A stretch of 64,000 nt of DNA from Litchfieldia alkalitelluris. Its GTDB lineage: Bacteria; Bacillota; Bacilli; Bacillales; Salisediminibacteriaceae. Shown here in pieces: positions 17,055 through 26,047 of the stretch. The stretch is taken from positions 1,347,103-1,411,102 of the forward strand of contig NZ_KZ119600.1 of assembly GCF_002153425.1 (NCBI RefSeq), given 5' to 3'. The stretch's first letter is position 1, and the number at the start of each line of letters is the position of its first letter. The position numbers were made by a program, and so were the translations under genes. The notes under the pieces are model-generated. The model saw only the letters and a list, made by a program, of their open reading frames with translations, searched no databases and was not told the DNA's origin.

Positions 17055-18314
17055 ATGGAAAATTTACTTATTAATATACTTTTTGTTTTATTACCGATTC
17101 TTTTTTTCCAAATCTTTTATATTAATACTGATTCGAAGTATAAAAGAGTTTCCCTAGCTGCCGTATTTAGTATCTCTATTATAATATGTATGAATTTTCC
17201 AATTACAAACTATGAAGGACACTACTTTGATTTTAGATATGTTCCATATGTATTAGGAGCCCTTTATGGCGGGAAAAAAGTGGCTATTACTCTGTATTTT
17301 GTCATTTTAGCTTATCGATTTTATTTGGGGGGCGTAGGGTTTTATATTGCCGTCTTCGATAGTACTATATTATTATTTATTCTACTATTGGTTTTACTAC
17401 CAAAATATCAAGCATATTCTCTCAAAACTAAAATTAGTAGTATGATGGTTCTGCTTGCACTTGTTAATATTATTAGCTTATTTTTATGTCATTCCTTATT
17501 TGGCTTTATCCTTCACGCTCCAACTGTCTTATTAGTTTCCTTTGTGATTGCACAAGCTGTTACAATCGGGCTTTCTGTTTATTTTATTGAATACTTAAAA
17601 GCAATGGATACCATGAAAAAGCAACTATATCATAATGAAAAATTAAAAAGCCTTAGTGAAATGGCGGCTAGCATCTCGCACGAAGTTCGTAATCCGTTAA
17701 CCGTCACAAGGGGGTTTATCCAGCTACTTAAGAGCCCTGATATTGATGAGGAGAAAAAGAACAACTATTTAGATTTGTCTCTTAGGGAATTGGACCGTGC
17801 TGAGTCGATCATTACTGATTATCTAACGTTCGCAAAACCACATGAGGACGTTGAACTTGAATTAATAAATGTTATTGATGAAATGAATTATGTTGCGAAT
17901 GTGATGCAGCCTTATGCATTAATGCAGAGTGTCTCAATTACCAAAGAGTTCTTCACTAGTGAGAGTTATATTTTAGGAACGAAAAAACATTTCCACCAAT
18001 GTTTTATTAATCTAGCTAAAAATGCGATTGAGGCGATGCCAAACGGTGGAAAACTAGTGTTTAAAATAGATCAAGAAAATAGAATGACAACGATAGAGTT
18101 GATTGATACTGGGATAGGAATGACCACAGAGCAAATTGAAAGATTAGGGGTTCCTTTTTTCACAAACAAAGAAAAGGGTACTGGGCTAGGTACTATGGTA
18201 GCATTCAGTATTGTGAAAGCAATGAAGGGAGAAATAAATGTGAATAGTAAATTGAACGAAGGAACGACATTTACTATTTCGATTCCAGAGTGCGTCAAGA
18301 ATGATGCGACGTGA
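17055..18314 (+). CDS. KinB-like membrane sensor histidine kinase
   Basis: From the ATG at 17055 (six bases after GGGAG; an ATG at 17049 is too close) the protein has 419 residues. It carries five to six membrane segments (about 3-195) of the 5TM-LYT type, then HisKA with the phospho-acceptor in SISHEVRNPLTVTRG (about 207-221), then the ATPase with NLAKNAIEAMPNGG, DTGIGM and GTGLGT. Bacillus kinases of this layout, such as KinB, feed phosphate to Spo0F in the sporulation phosphorelay. No response regulator adjoins, which fits that role, but the assignment is by architecture. A VOC-family gene follows 31 bases after the stop. Confidence 0.87.
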   Translation: MENLLINILFVLLPILFFQIFYINTDSKYKRVSLAAVFSISIIICMNFPITNYEGHYFDFRYVPYVLGALYGGKKVAITLYFVILAYRFYLGGVGFYIAVFDSTILLFILLLVLLPKYQAYSLKTKISSMMVLLALVNIISLFLCHSLFGFILHAPTVLLVSFVIAQAVTIGLSVYFIEYLKAMDTMKKQLYHNEKLKSLSEMAASISHEVRNPLTVTRGFIQLLKSPDIDEEKKNNYLDLSLRELDRAESIITDYLTFAKPHEDVELELINVIDEMNYVANVMQPYALMQSVSITKEFFTSESYILGTKKHFHQCFINLAKNAIEAMPNGGKLVFKIDQENRMTTIELIDTGIGMTTEQIERLGVPFFTNKEKGTGLGTMVAFSIVKAMKGEINVNSKLNEGTTFTISIPECVKNDAT

Positions 18315-18345
18315 ACATAAATGCTAAATGGAAGGTGGAGTGTTT

Positions 18346-18762
18346 ATGATTGTAACACCTAATTTTCACTTTAATGGAGAATGTTTGGAGGCTTTACGTC
18401 TTTACGAGAAGGCCTTTGGTGGTCAGTTGTTGATGTGCCTCCATTACAATGAGGCGAATCCAGAGGATATGTCTACTGAGAACCTTTCAGAAGAGCAAAA
18501 GCAGTATGTCTACCATGCAGAGATGATGATTGGGTCTCAACGATTTATGTTTTCTGATTCCCTTACTACCGTGCCAACAGGGCAGCATATCTCCATTGTC
18601 ATTACTTTCAACAAACCAGACGAAGTAAGAGGAGCTTACAACGTACTAAAGTTTGGAAGTACCATCATCCACCCATTACATGAGACAACCTACAGTAACT
18701 TAATGGTTTCGTTGATTGATAAGTTCGGGATGAGATGGGAGCTGATGACGGAAAGAGCATAG
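18346..18762 (+). CDS. PhnB-like VOC/glyoxalase-family protein
   Basis: From the ATG at 18346, with AAGGTGGAG nine bases upstream, the protein has 138 residues. It opens with VTPNFHFNGECLEALRLYEK then AFGG, typical of the PhnB-like branch of the vicinal oxygen chelate superfamily. HAEMMIGSQRFMFSDS (about 63-78) and DKFGMRWELM near the end also match. Many such proteins are uncharacterised. It may be cotranscribed with the KinB-like kinase upstream. Confidence 0.85.
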   Translation: MIVTPNFHFNGECLEALRLYEKAFGGQLLMCLHYNEANPEDMSTENLSEEQKQYVYHAEMMIGSQRFMFSDSLTTVPTGQHISIVITFNKPDEVRGAYNVLKFGSTIIHPLHETTYSNLMVSLIDKFGMRWELMTERA

Positions 18763-18799
18763 TTTTGAATATGAACTATGGAGATGAGAGACACTGTCG

Positions 18800-19159
18800 T
18801 CACTGTCTAAATTCTGAGACGATGTACTTTAATGCGTAATATACTAAAATGAATATTGGTACAACAAATAAGAAATGGTTGAATAGAGTCAATAAAAGGG
18901 TATGAATTTTACTCAATCCAGGTCTAAAATTTATCGCAGCATAATAGTTAGGTACGAGTAATAGAGCACTTGACAATAGTGTGAAGATAAGCGCGCTCAT
19001 TATATGTGCATAGGTATAGGACCCAGATACAGAAACAAAATATCTAATGACAACAACAAATGTTACGATTAATGAGAAGAATGCAAAAATAATCGAAAGC
19101 AAATAAATATACCAATACTTAAGGTGCGTCGTGAATAATTCGCTAAAATAGTTTTCCAT
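18800..19159 (-). CDS. Hypothetical four-segment membrane protein
   Basis: The 119-residue protein has four hydrophobic stretches (about 15-38, 47-70, 78-95 and 97-112). An AAGGAAGG site precedes the ATG. No recognised family motif or catalytic residue is visible. It is convergent with the VOC gene. Confidence 0.6.
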   Translation of the reverse strand: MENYFSELFTTHLKYWYIYLLSIIFAFFSLIVTFVVVIRYFVSVSGSYTYAHIMSALIFTLLSSALLLVPNYYAAINFRPGLSKIHTLLLTLFNHFLFVVPIFILVYYALKYIVSEFRQ

Positions 19160-19476
19160 AGCACAGCCTTCCTTAATTTATAACTCTCATAATTATGTTT
19201 TCAATTATATAGAACAAAAGCCTACAGTACCCTCGTCAAACTCAATGATATAACTACGAGTAAATAGGTTTAATTACTTTCTATATCTACTAACTTCAAC
19301 TGATAAGTTATTCGCATCTTGGGTGTGGCGCCCATAATATACATTATATTACAGATAGCGAGCTTTTTGCTATTGTATTTTAATATGATGAGATTTTTAA
19401 TGTAATGGTTATTTGATATCGGAATGAAAATAAGTAGTATGTTAAATTGGAAATCAAAATCGGTAGGAGTGTTCAT

Positions 19477-19770
19477 ATGAAAACAGAAAATAAAATGAGA
19501 GTGTGTGCTAAAGGGCATAAGTATTATAAAAGTAGTGATTGCCCAAGTTGTCCTACTTGTGAAATAGAGAATAAACCTGAAAGTGGCTTTCTATCAAAAC
19601 TAAGTTCACCTGCTAGAAGTGCCTTAATTCACGAAGGGATAGATACATTATCTAAACTCTCAAACTACACAGAAAAAGAAATTCTAAAAATCCATGGCAT
19701 TGGGCCAGCCTCCTTACCAACTATGAGAACTTTACTAGAAGATGCTGATTTATCATTTAAGAAACAATAA
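19477..19770 (+). CDS. Helix-hairpin-helix protein like the RNA polymerase alpha C-terminal domain
   Basis: From the ATG at 19477 (TAGGAGTG upstream) the protein has 97 residues. The N-terminus carries CAKGHKYYKSSDCPSCPTC, a zinc-ribbon-like set of Cys residues. The C-terminal half, LSSPARSALIHEGIDTLSKL and then LKIHGIGPASLPTMRTLL, matches the fold of the alpha subunit C-terminal domain, with a helix-hairpin-helix (HGIGPAS). Such small proteins may bind DNA or transcription complexes, but the role is inferred. It has its own terminator. Confidence 0.8.
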   Translation: MKTENKMRVCAKGHKYYKSSDCPSCPTCEIENKPESGFLSKLSSPARSALIHEGIDTLSKLSNYTEKEILKIHGIGPASLPTMRTLLEDADLSFKKQ

Positions 19771-19787
19771 CACTTTTGTGCCTGTTC

Positions 19788-19833
19788 ACTGATGTGGTAA
19801 GAACTTTACTACATCAGTGATCAGGCATTTTTA
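19788..19833 (+). terminator. Intrinsic terminator of the helix-hairpin-helix gene
   Basis: TGCCTG.TCACTGATGTGGTAA pairs with TTACTACATCAGTGATCAGGCA and is followed by TTTTTAG. Its inner GTGGTAA...TTAC core recurs in other terminators of the window. Confidence 0.9.
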
Positions 19834-19837
19834 GTAG

Positions 19838-20006
19838 CACACTAACATCAAGAAATAGTTCCCGAACCGGCCGAGTGCCAGAATCTCCGGGCACTATCAC
19901 CAAGAAATAGTTCCCGAACCGCACTAGTCCCAGCTGCTCCGGGCACTAACATCAGAAATAGTTCCCGAACCTCACTAATCCCTGCTGCTCCGGGCACTAT
20001 CACCGA
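19838..20006. repeat. Tandem array A1: three 51-52-bp units
   Basis: Each unit reads about AAATAGTTCCCGAAC...CTCCGGGCACTA. ATAGTTCCC occurs at 19855, 19907 and 19958, so the periods are 52 and 51. It is the same family as the long array at 27.45 kb but more diverged. It lies between the terminator and the nirB promoter. Confidence 0.85.
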
Positions 20007-20093
20007 ACACTTCATTTATATAGTTGCCTCACTTTCCCCCTCCCACCCCTTAAAATGTCGAATTTGTGAAACTGTGAACAATAATTCTCTAGA

Positions 20094-20136
20094 TGTGATG
20101 AATATCACACACAAAAGAATAAATAAAATTTAATAT
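20094..20136 (+). promoter_or_regulatory. Fnr/CRP-type site and -10 box of the nirBD operon
   Basis: TGTGATGAATATCACA (20094-20109) is a perfect TGTGA-N6-TCACA palindrome. The window has nirB, nirD and narK downstream, which are classic anaerobic targets of Fnr in Bacillus. A TAATAT box lies at 20131-20136. If it is the -10, the start of transcription would be near 20143, with the site centred at about -41.5, the normal position for activation by Fnr. Confidence 0.75.
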
Positions 20137-20225
20137 AAGTATATAAAGAGTATTCATACATCACGAATATTAATCTATCAAAATAGTACTTAATTCGAAC
20201 ACACCCATAACTGGAGGGAGTAGTA

Positions 20226-22652
20226 ATGAAACACTTAGTGATGATCGGAAATGGAATGGCTGGAATCAGGGTGATAGAAGAGATCTTACAACAAAATAGA
20301 GAGATGTATCAAATTACTATTTTCGGAGCTGAGCCTCACCCGAACTACAATCGAATCAAATTATCCAATGTACTACAAGGTGATACAACAATTGATGACA
20401 TAATCATGAACGAGTGGGATTGGTATAGAGAAAACAATATAGATCTACATGTAAATGAAGCAATCGTTCAAATTGACACCAATAACAAACAAGTAATCTC
20501 TGAAAAAGGTACAATCGTTTCCTACGACGAGCTATTAATTGCAACAGGTTCCTCTTCTTTTATCTTACCGATACCAGGTGCGGATAAAGATGGTGTAACC
20601 GGGTTTCGTGATATAAAAGATTGTGAAACGATGATCAAGGTTGCGGAGAAATATAAAAAGGCCGTAGTCATTGGTGGTGGTCTACTAGGGTTAGAAGCTG
20701 CGAGAGGGTTACTAAACCTTGGAATGGAAGCTAGCGTAGTTCATTTGGCACCACATCTAATGGAAAGACAACTAGATTCAACTGCTGGTGCGATGCTGAA
20801 AAACGAGTTGGAAGCACAAGGAATGAAGTTTTTCATGGAAAAGCAGACAGCAGAAATTCTCGGTGAGGAGCGCGTAACTGGTCTTCGCTTCACAGACGGA
20901 AGCGAAATCGAGGCAGATCTCATTGTCATGGCCGTTGGAATAAAGGCGAATACTCAGGTTGCACAAAACACTGACATCATTGTGAATCGCGGAATTGTTG
21001 TGAACGACTTTATGGAGACGAACATTCCAAACGTTTACGCTGTCGGAGAATGTGCCGAGCACCGTGAAGTGACGTATGGATTGGTGGCACCACTTTATGA
21101 GCAGGCGAAAGTGCTTGCAGCGAAGTTAACTGGAAACGAAGTCGATGGATATGAAGGGTCTATTGTAGGAACACAATTAAAAGTTGCAGGTGTTGACTTG
21201 TTCTCTGCAGGAGAAATTGATGAAGATGATCGTACAAAATCAATTAAAATACACAATGATTTTGACGGTGTGTATAAGAAGATTCTAATCCGTGATAACC
21301 GCATTGCTGGTATCGTCCTCTATGGCGATACGTCAGATGGTCAAAAGCTATTCCGAATGCTATTGAAAAGAGAAGATTTGACTGGAATGACAAGTACGCA
21401 AATTCTTCACACTCCATGTGGTGGAGGAGGCGGTGGTGAAGACGTTGCTTCCATGCCAGATGATGAACTTGTTTGTGGCTGTAATGGTGTTACGAAGAAA
21501 ACGATCGTTGATGCTATCACAACAAACGAGTTAACGACCGTTGACGAAGTAGGCGGTTGTACAAACGCCGGTCGTTCATGTGGAAGATGTAAAGATTTAG
21601 TCGGTGATATTCTTGCATATACGCTAGGAGATTCTTTTGATAAAAATGCTGCAACGAAGAAAACACTTTGTGGGTGTACCACATTAGATCGAGAAGAAGT
21701 TGTAGCTGAAATTCAAGAGAAGGGTCTCAACTCCACAAAAGAAGTAATGTATGTTCTCGGTTGGAAGAATGAAGAAGGCTGCTCTAAGTGTCGCCCGGCC
21801 CTCAACTATCTACTGGGCATGCTGAATCCTACGGAATATATCGATGAGAGCAATTCACGCTTAGTGAATGAAAAGATGCATGCGAACATTCAGAAGGACG
21901 GAACATACTCCGTTATTCCGAGAATGTACGGTGGTGTGACAACAGCGGAGGATTTGAAAAAAATCGGTGAGGTTGCTGAGAAATATGATGTTCCTCTTGT
22001 TAAGTTGACAGGTGGACAAAGAATCGGTTTATTCGGAGTTAAAAAAGATGATTTGCTTCCAATTTGGGAAGAGCTCGATATGCCTTCTGGATATGCGTAC
22101 GGCAAAACACTTCGTACGGTGAAAACATGTGTAGGTAAGACCTTCTGCCGTTACGGTACACAAGATTCCATGAGTCTCGGAATCGAATTGGAGAAGAAGT
22201 TTGAGCGGTTGGATACTCCTCACAAATTTAAAATGGGCGTATCTGCTTGTCCACGTAACTGCGCAGAATCTGGAATTAAAGATATTGGATTTGTTGGTGT
22301 AGACGGAGGCTGGGAAATATATGTAGCTGGGAATGGTGGTACAGATTTACGCGCTGGTGACCTCCTATGTACTGTCAAAACAGAGGAAGAAGCGCTGGAA
22401 ATGACTAGTGTGTTCCTTCAATATTACCGTGAAACTGCGAATTACTTGGAGCGTACTTCCCATTGGGTAGAACGTATAGGATTGGAAAACATTAAAGAAG
22501 CTATCGCTGATCCTGAGACTAGAAAGCAACTAGTAGAAAGATTAGAAGTGACATTAACACGTTATACTGAGCCTTGGAAAGAAGCACTTGAGAATAAAGA
22601 AATTCAAGAAAAGTTTTATAAAAATCGTCAAATTAAAGTAGAGGTGAACTAA
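20226..22652 (+). CDS. nirB: Nitrite reductase [NAD(P)H] large subunit
   Basis: This 808-residue enzyme reduces nitrite to ammonium in the cytoplasm with NADH. In order: an FAD domain (IGNGMAGIRVIEEI, about 6-19), an NAD domain (VVIGGGLLGLEAARG, about 147-161), two BFD-type [2Fe-2S] segments (CGCNGVTKKTI...CTNAGRSCGRC, about 417-460; CGCTTLDREEV...CSKC, about 482-525), and a sulfite/nitrite reductase domain with CVGKTFC and ACPRNC (about 634-680), which bind [4Fe-4S] and siroheme. GGAGGGAG precedes the ATG. It heads an operon with nirD, three siroheme genes and narK, behind an Fnr-type site. Confidence 0.97.
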   Translation: MKHLVMIGNGMAGIRVIEEILQQNREMYQITIFGAEPHPNYNRIKLSNVLQGDTTIDDIIMNEWDWYRENNIDLHVNEAIVQIDTNNKQVISEKGTIVSYDELLIATGSSSFILPIPGADKDGVTGFRDIKDCETMIKVAEKYKKAVVIGGGLLGLEAARGLLNLGMEASVVHLAPHLMERQLDSTAGAMLKNELEAQGMKFFMEKQTAEILGEERVTGLRFTDGSEIEADLIVMAVGIKANTQVAQNTDIIVNRGIVVNDFMETNIPNVYAVGECAEHREVTYGLVAPLYEQAKVLAAKLTGNEVDGYEGSIVGTQLKVAGVDLFSAGEIDEDDRTKSIKIHNDFDGVYKKILIRDNRIAGIVLYGDTSDGQKLFRMLLKREDLTGMTSTQILHTPCGGGGGGEDVASMPDDELVCGCNGVTKKTIVDAITTNELTTVDEVGGCTNAGRSCGRCKDLVGDILAYTLGDSFDKNAATKKTLCGCTTLDREEVVAEIQEKGLNSTKEVMYVLGWKNEEGCSKCRPALNYLLGMLNPTEYIDESNSRLVNEKMHANIQKDGTYSVIPRMYGGVTTAEDLKKIGEVAEKYDVPLVKLTGGQRIGLFGVKKDDLLPIWEELDMPSGYAYGKTLRTVKTCVGKTFCRYGTQDSMSLGIELEKKFERLDTPHKFKMGVSACPRNCAESGIKDIGFVGVDGGWEIYVAGNGGTDLRAGDLLCTVKTEEEALEMTSVFLQYYRETANYLERTSHWVERIGLENIKEAIADPETRKQLVERLEVTLTRYTEPWKEALENKEIQEKFYKNRQIKVEVN

Positions 22653-22653
22653 T

Positions 22654-22974
22654 ATGAACGCTTTAAAAATCCCAGTAAAAGTTGCAACCTATGAGGAATT
22701 GGTACCACAAGTTGGACAGCCAGTCTTAATCAATGATAAGCCCATTGCTCTCTTTAAAGTAACGAGTGGTGAAGTGTATGCGATAGAGGACAAGAGCCCG
22801 CACCCAAAGGGCGGCGTTCTATCAGAAGGGTTAGTTAGTGGTCACTATGTGTTTTGTCCCGTATATGATTGGAAAATCTCACTAGCAGACGGCCTAGTCC
22901 AAGCACCTGATGAAGGAAAGGTACAAACCTATAAAGTAGAAGTTCGCGATGGAGATGTGTATGTCAGCTTGTAA
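22654..22974 (+). CDS. nirD: Nitrite reductase small subunit (Rieske-like)
   Basis: The 106-residue protein begins one base after the nirB stop. It has the Rieske-like fold of NirD: SPHPKGGVLSEGLVSGHYVF then CPVYDWKISL and DGLVQAPDEG. A true Rieske protein has CxH and CxxH ligands; here these are SPH and CPVY, so it should not bind a cluster. NirD proteins are known to lack the ligands and to act as a structural partner of NirB, so this is expected. Confidence 0.95.
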   Translation: MNALKIPVKVATYEELVPQVGQPVLINDKPIALFKVTSGEVYAIEDKSPHPKGGVLSEGLVSGHYVFCPVYDWKISLADGLVQAPDEGKVQTYKVEVRDGDVYVSL

Positions 22975-23045
22975 GCACAGCTTTAATAAATAGAGGGAAA
23001 AGCGCCGCTAGATCGCTGTCTCCCTCTTCACAGGGGGAGAACAGC

Positions 23046-24518
23046 ATGAAACAAACAGGAAGCGTCTATTTAGTTGGAGCAGGACCTGGTGATATCGGAC
23101 TTATTACAGTGAAAGGTTTAGAAGCGATAAAAAAAGCAGATGTTATTTTATATGACCGACTTGCAAACCCTAAACTTCTTGATTTTGCAAAACCGGATTG
23201 TGAGCTCATTTACTGTGGTAAACTCCCACAACGCCATTTTTTACGACAAGAATCAATTAATGATTTATTAATTGTGAAGGCACTTGAAGGGAAAACTGTG
23301 ACACGACTTAAAGGTGGAGATCCGAGCGTCTTTGGTCGTGTTGGGGAAGAAGCTGAGGGACTAGCAGAACATGGTATTCGATTTGAAATTGTGCCTGGTA
23401 TCACGTCAGGAATCGCTGCACCCATTTATGCTGGAATTCCTGTCACTCATCGGGAGTATGGCACGTCGTTTGCGGTTGTTACTGCTCACGATAAATCGAA
23501 CAATGGCCAACCAAACATTGATTGGGAAGGACTTGTCAAAGGGGTCGACACGATCGCCTTTTATATGGGAGTAGCAAACCTGCCGTTCATCTGTGAGAAC
23601 ATGATAAAACACGGCAAGGCATCATCTACTCCTGTGATCTTGATTCAATGGGGGACTTTCGGTCGCCAGAAAACATTGGAAGGAACGCTTGAAACGATTG
23701 CTGAAAAAGTCCGTTCATCAGGTTTTACCAATCCAGCCATTACCCTTGTTGGAGATATCGTTAATGTCCGTGAAAAATGTAAGTGGTTTGAAAACCAACC
23801 TCTTTTTGGCAGCCAAATTCTGTTGGCACGTACAAGTGAAGGGGAAAGTGATCTTGCTCGTCAACTAAGGGAGCAAGGAGCGGACGTTATAGAATATCCA
23901 AAGTGGAAAAGTACGCCTGCCATCATGGAGGAAGACATCCTATCCAACCTTTGTACCTATGATAAAGTGCTGTTTACATCTCCTGAAAGTGTAGCACAAT
24001 TTTTTACTATCCTTGCAGAACGGGAGATTGATATTCGCCACCTTCATGCGGAAATCTATGTTCCTTCAGTAAAGTCTAAAAAAGCCCTTTCCTCTCGAGG
24101 AATTGTAGCAAAATTAGCAACTACTATGGAAGAGGCTGGTACCCTTTTAATCATCGGCGACAGTACAATACGCTCTCAAACGCTTGAAAATACGGTGAAC
24201 TACGGTTCCCATGATGTACTTATCACTTCTGAAAAAACGATAGATGAACAATTTTTACCGATTGTGGAGCGCATGTTGGAAGAAGCGGACATTGATACAA
24301 TCATCTTCCCAAGCAGCTTGTCCATACAGCCAATCGTGGAAAGTAGCAGTGCGGCGATTCATACGTTACTAGGAACTTCCAAGATCGTTGCTATGGGGGA
24401 AAAAACGGAAATAATGGCTGCAACTCATGGTTTGAACGTTAATATAAGACCTACTAAGCCAACGGTAGAAGAGTTGATAAAATCCTTAACCATAGATGAG
24501 GAAAAAGTGTTGATATAG
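23046..24518 (+). CDS. cobA: CobA-HemD fusion: uroporphyrinogen-III methyltransferase/synthase
   Basis: The 490-residue protein joins two siroheme-pathway enzymes. Residues 1-245 are uroporphyrinogen-III C-methyltransferase (VYLVGAGPGDIGLITVKG near 7, RLKGGDPSVFGR near 87, VPGITSG near 117), which makes precorrin-2 with SAM. Residues 255-485 look like uroporphyrinogen-III synthase (ILLARTSEGESDLARQL, VLFTSPESVAQF). The C-terminal half is diverged and its activity is not assured. AGGGGGAGAA precedes the ATG. It supplies siroheme for NirB, in line with its position 71 bases behind nirD. Confidence 0.93.
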   Translation: MKQTGSVYLVGAGPGDIGLITVKGLEAIKKADVILYDRLANPKLLDFAKPDCELIYCGKLPQRHFLRQESINDLLIVKALEGKTVTRLKGGDPSVFGRVGEEAEGLAEHGIRFEIVPGITSGIAAPIYAGIPVTHREYGTSFAVVTAHDKSNNGQPNIDWEGLVKGVDTIAFYMGVANLPFICENMIKHGKASSTPVILIQWGTFGRQKTLEGTLETIAEKVRSSGFTNPAITLVGDIVNVREKCKWFENQPLFGSQILLARTSEGESDLARQLREQGADVIEYPKWKSTPAIMEEDILSNLCTYDKVLFTSPESVAQFFTILAEREIDIRHLHAEIYVPSVKSKKALSSRGIVAKLATTMEEAGTLLIIGDSTIRSQTLENTVNYGSHDVLITSEKTIDEQFLPIVERMLEEADIDTIIFPSSLSIQPIVESSSAAIHTLLGTSKIVAMGEKTEIMAATHGLNVNIRPTKPTVEELIKSLTIDEEKVLI

Positions 24519-24576
24519 ACATCAGCAAGGATGAAGTGATTGATGAAAGAATTGGATTTTGACAGGAGGGATCGTT

Positions 24577-25305
24577 GTGGAAGCAGTCGTGTATGCCGGA
24601 CACGGAAGCCGGACAGAATCAGGTAACAGGACATTTACTAGCTTTGTGAACCGTGTAACGGAAAAGGTCGACGTGCCTATACAAGAGATAGGATTTCTGG
24701 AATCGGCAACGCCCAGCATCCCTGACGCCATAGAAACGGCAGTGAGGAGAGGGGCCACTTCCATTACTGTGATGCCTGTGCTTCTGATGCCAGGGGTTCA
24801 TGTGAATGAAGATATTCCGGACATCATCTCCGTGTCAAAAAAGCAGTATGAAAATGTTCAGTTTCATTATGGTAGTCCATTAGGAGCAGATGAGCTGGCG
24901 ATTCAAACAATGCAAAGTAAACTGCCTGATGATGCGGATGGCACTATTGTTTTAGTCGGGCACGGCAGTAGGGATTCTGAGGCAAAAACAGCATTTACGG
25001 AGTTAACAAACTTATTTGCTGAACAGACTGGCTTCCAATCAGATCAAGCCTTCATAAAAAGTACAGCACCGTCGATTTCAGAGAAGCTCCAACAATTGCT
25101 GGAAGAAGGGCATCAAACGATTTACCTCCTTCCATACCTCCTGTTCACTGGAGGTTTCATGAATAAGATCGCAAGGGAGATTGCCCCCTTTCAAGCGAGT
25201 TATGGCGACTGTCGTATCATACTTTGTGAACCGGCAGGCTTTGATAATCGAATGGAATCTTTGTTGGAAAAACGAGTAGAAGAAGCTAGAACGAGAAGGT
25301 CGTAA
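24577..25305 (+). CDS. sirB: Sirohydrochlorin ferrochelatase (CbiX-like)
   Basis: The start is the GTG at 24577, with CAGGAGGGATC upstream; an in-frame TTG at 24559 precedes that ribosome site and is unlikely. The 242-residue protein has two CbiX halves, each opening with a metal-binding His: YAGHGSRTESGNRTF (about 6-20) and LVGHGSRDSEAKTAF (about 127-141). It inserts iron into sirohydrochlorin in siroheme synthesis. Genes of the same path flank it. Confidence 0.9.
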   Translation: MEAVVYAGHGSRTESGNRTFTSFVNRVTEKVDVPIQEIGFLESATPSIPDAIETAVRRGATSITVMPVLLMPGVHVNEDIPDIISVSKKQYENVQFHYGSPLGADELAIQTMQSKLPDDADGTIVLVGHGSRDSEAKTAFTELTNLFAEQTGFQSDQAFIKSTAPSISEKLQQLLEEGHQTIYLLPYLLFTGGFMNKIAREIAPFQASYGDCRIILCEPAGFDNRMESLLEKRVEEARTRRS

Positions 25306-25370
25306 TGAAAAGCAAGTAAAACAACTTTTTAATATAACAATTGTATTTTTTTAAGAAAGGCGAGATAACG

Positions 25371-25979
25371 ATGTATCCAGTGATGCTTCATCTCTGCAGT
25401 AAGCCTATCGTCGTCATCGGTGGAGGCGCTGTCGCAGAGCGCAAAGTAGTAGGTCTGCTAGATGGCGGCGCAACGGCGATCACGTTGGTTAGTCCTGAAA
25501 TAACCGATACCTTAAGGGAGCTTGTTCGTGAGGGAATCGTTGTTTGGCAGCAGAAGCAGTATGAGAAAAATGATTTAGAAGGTGCATTCTTAATTATTGC
25601 TGCCACGGATTGTGCTAGCGTTAATACTGAAGTTTTGCAAGGGAAGGCTCCAAATCAACTGGTCAACATCGCCGATAACCCTGGGCAATCTGACTTTCAA
25701 GTTCCTGCAGTTTATCGAAATGGTGACTTAAGCATTGCCATTTCCACAGGGGGAGCAAGTCCCATGCTTGCTAAAAAAATTAAGCGGGATATCGCTCATC
25801 TATTTGATGAGGAATACAACGAGTTTATTAAATTTTTATCCATGGCACGCCAAAGGATCCTTGCAGAAATATCAGATCCTGGAAAAAAGCGGGTGCTGTT
25901 ACGAGAAGTGATGAGTGACCGTTTCTTATCAAGTGGGTCGAGGGCGGAACTATTTGAAGAGTTGCTTCGGCGGAGATAA
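25371..25979 (+). CDS. sirC: Precorrin-2 dehydrogenase (SirC/Met8-like)
   Basis: From the ATG at 25371 (AAAGGCGAG upstream) the protein has 202 residues. It opens YPVMLHLCSKPIVVIGGGAV then AERK, the NAD-binding loop of Met8/CysG-N. NIADNPGQSDFQVPAVYRNG (about 95-114) and ISTGGASPMLAKKIKRDI (about 122-139) are conserved family segments. It oxidises precorrin-2 to sirohydrochlorin, between the CobA and SirB steps. It lies 65 bases after sirB and 68 bases before narK. Confidence 0.92.
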   Translation: MYPVMLHLCSKPIVVIGGGAVAERKVVGLLDGGATAITLVSPEITDTLRELVREGIVVWQQKQYEKNDLEGAFLIIAATDCASVNTEVLQGKAPNQLVNIADNPGQSDFQVPAVYRNGDLSIAISTGGASPMLAKKIKRDIAHLFDEEYNEFIKFLSMARQRILAEISDPGKKRVLLREVMSDRFLSSGSRAELFEELLRRR

Positions 25980-26047
25980 ATATTAGTTTTTTGTAGAAAT
26001 TTAAATGTAATTGAGATTATTAATTTGGGATATTGGGGGAGTACTGG

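Noticed and set aside
22654-22974. Loss of Rieske ligands in NirD as a sign of decay
   Set aside because: NirD proteins generally lack the iron-sulfur ligands, so this is normal for the family.
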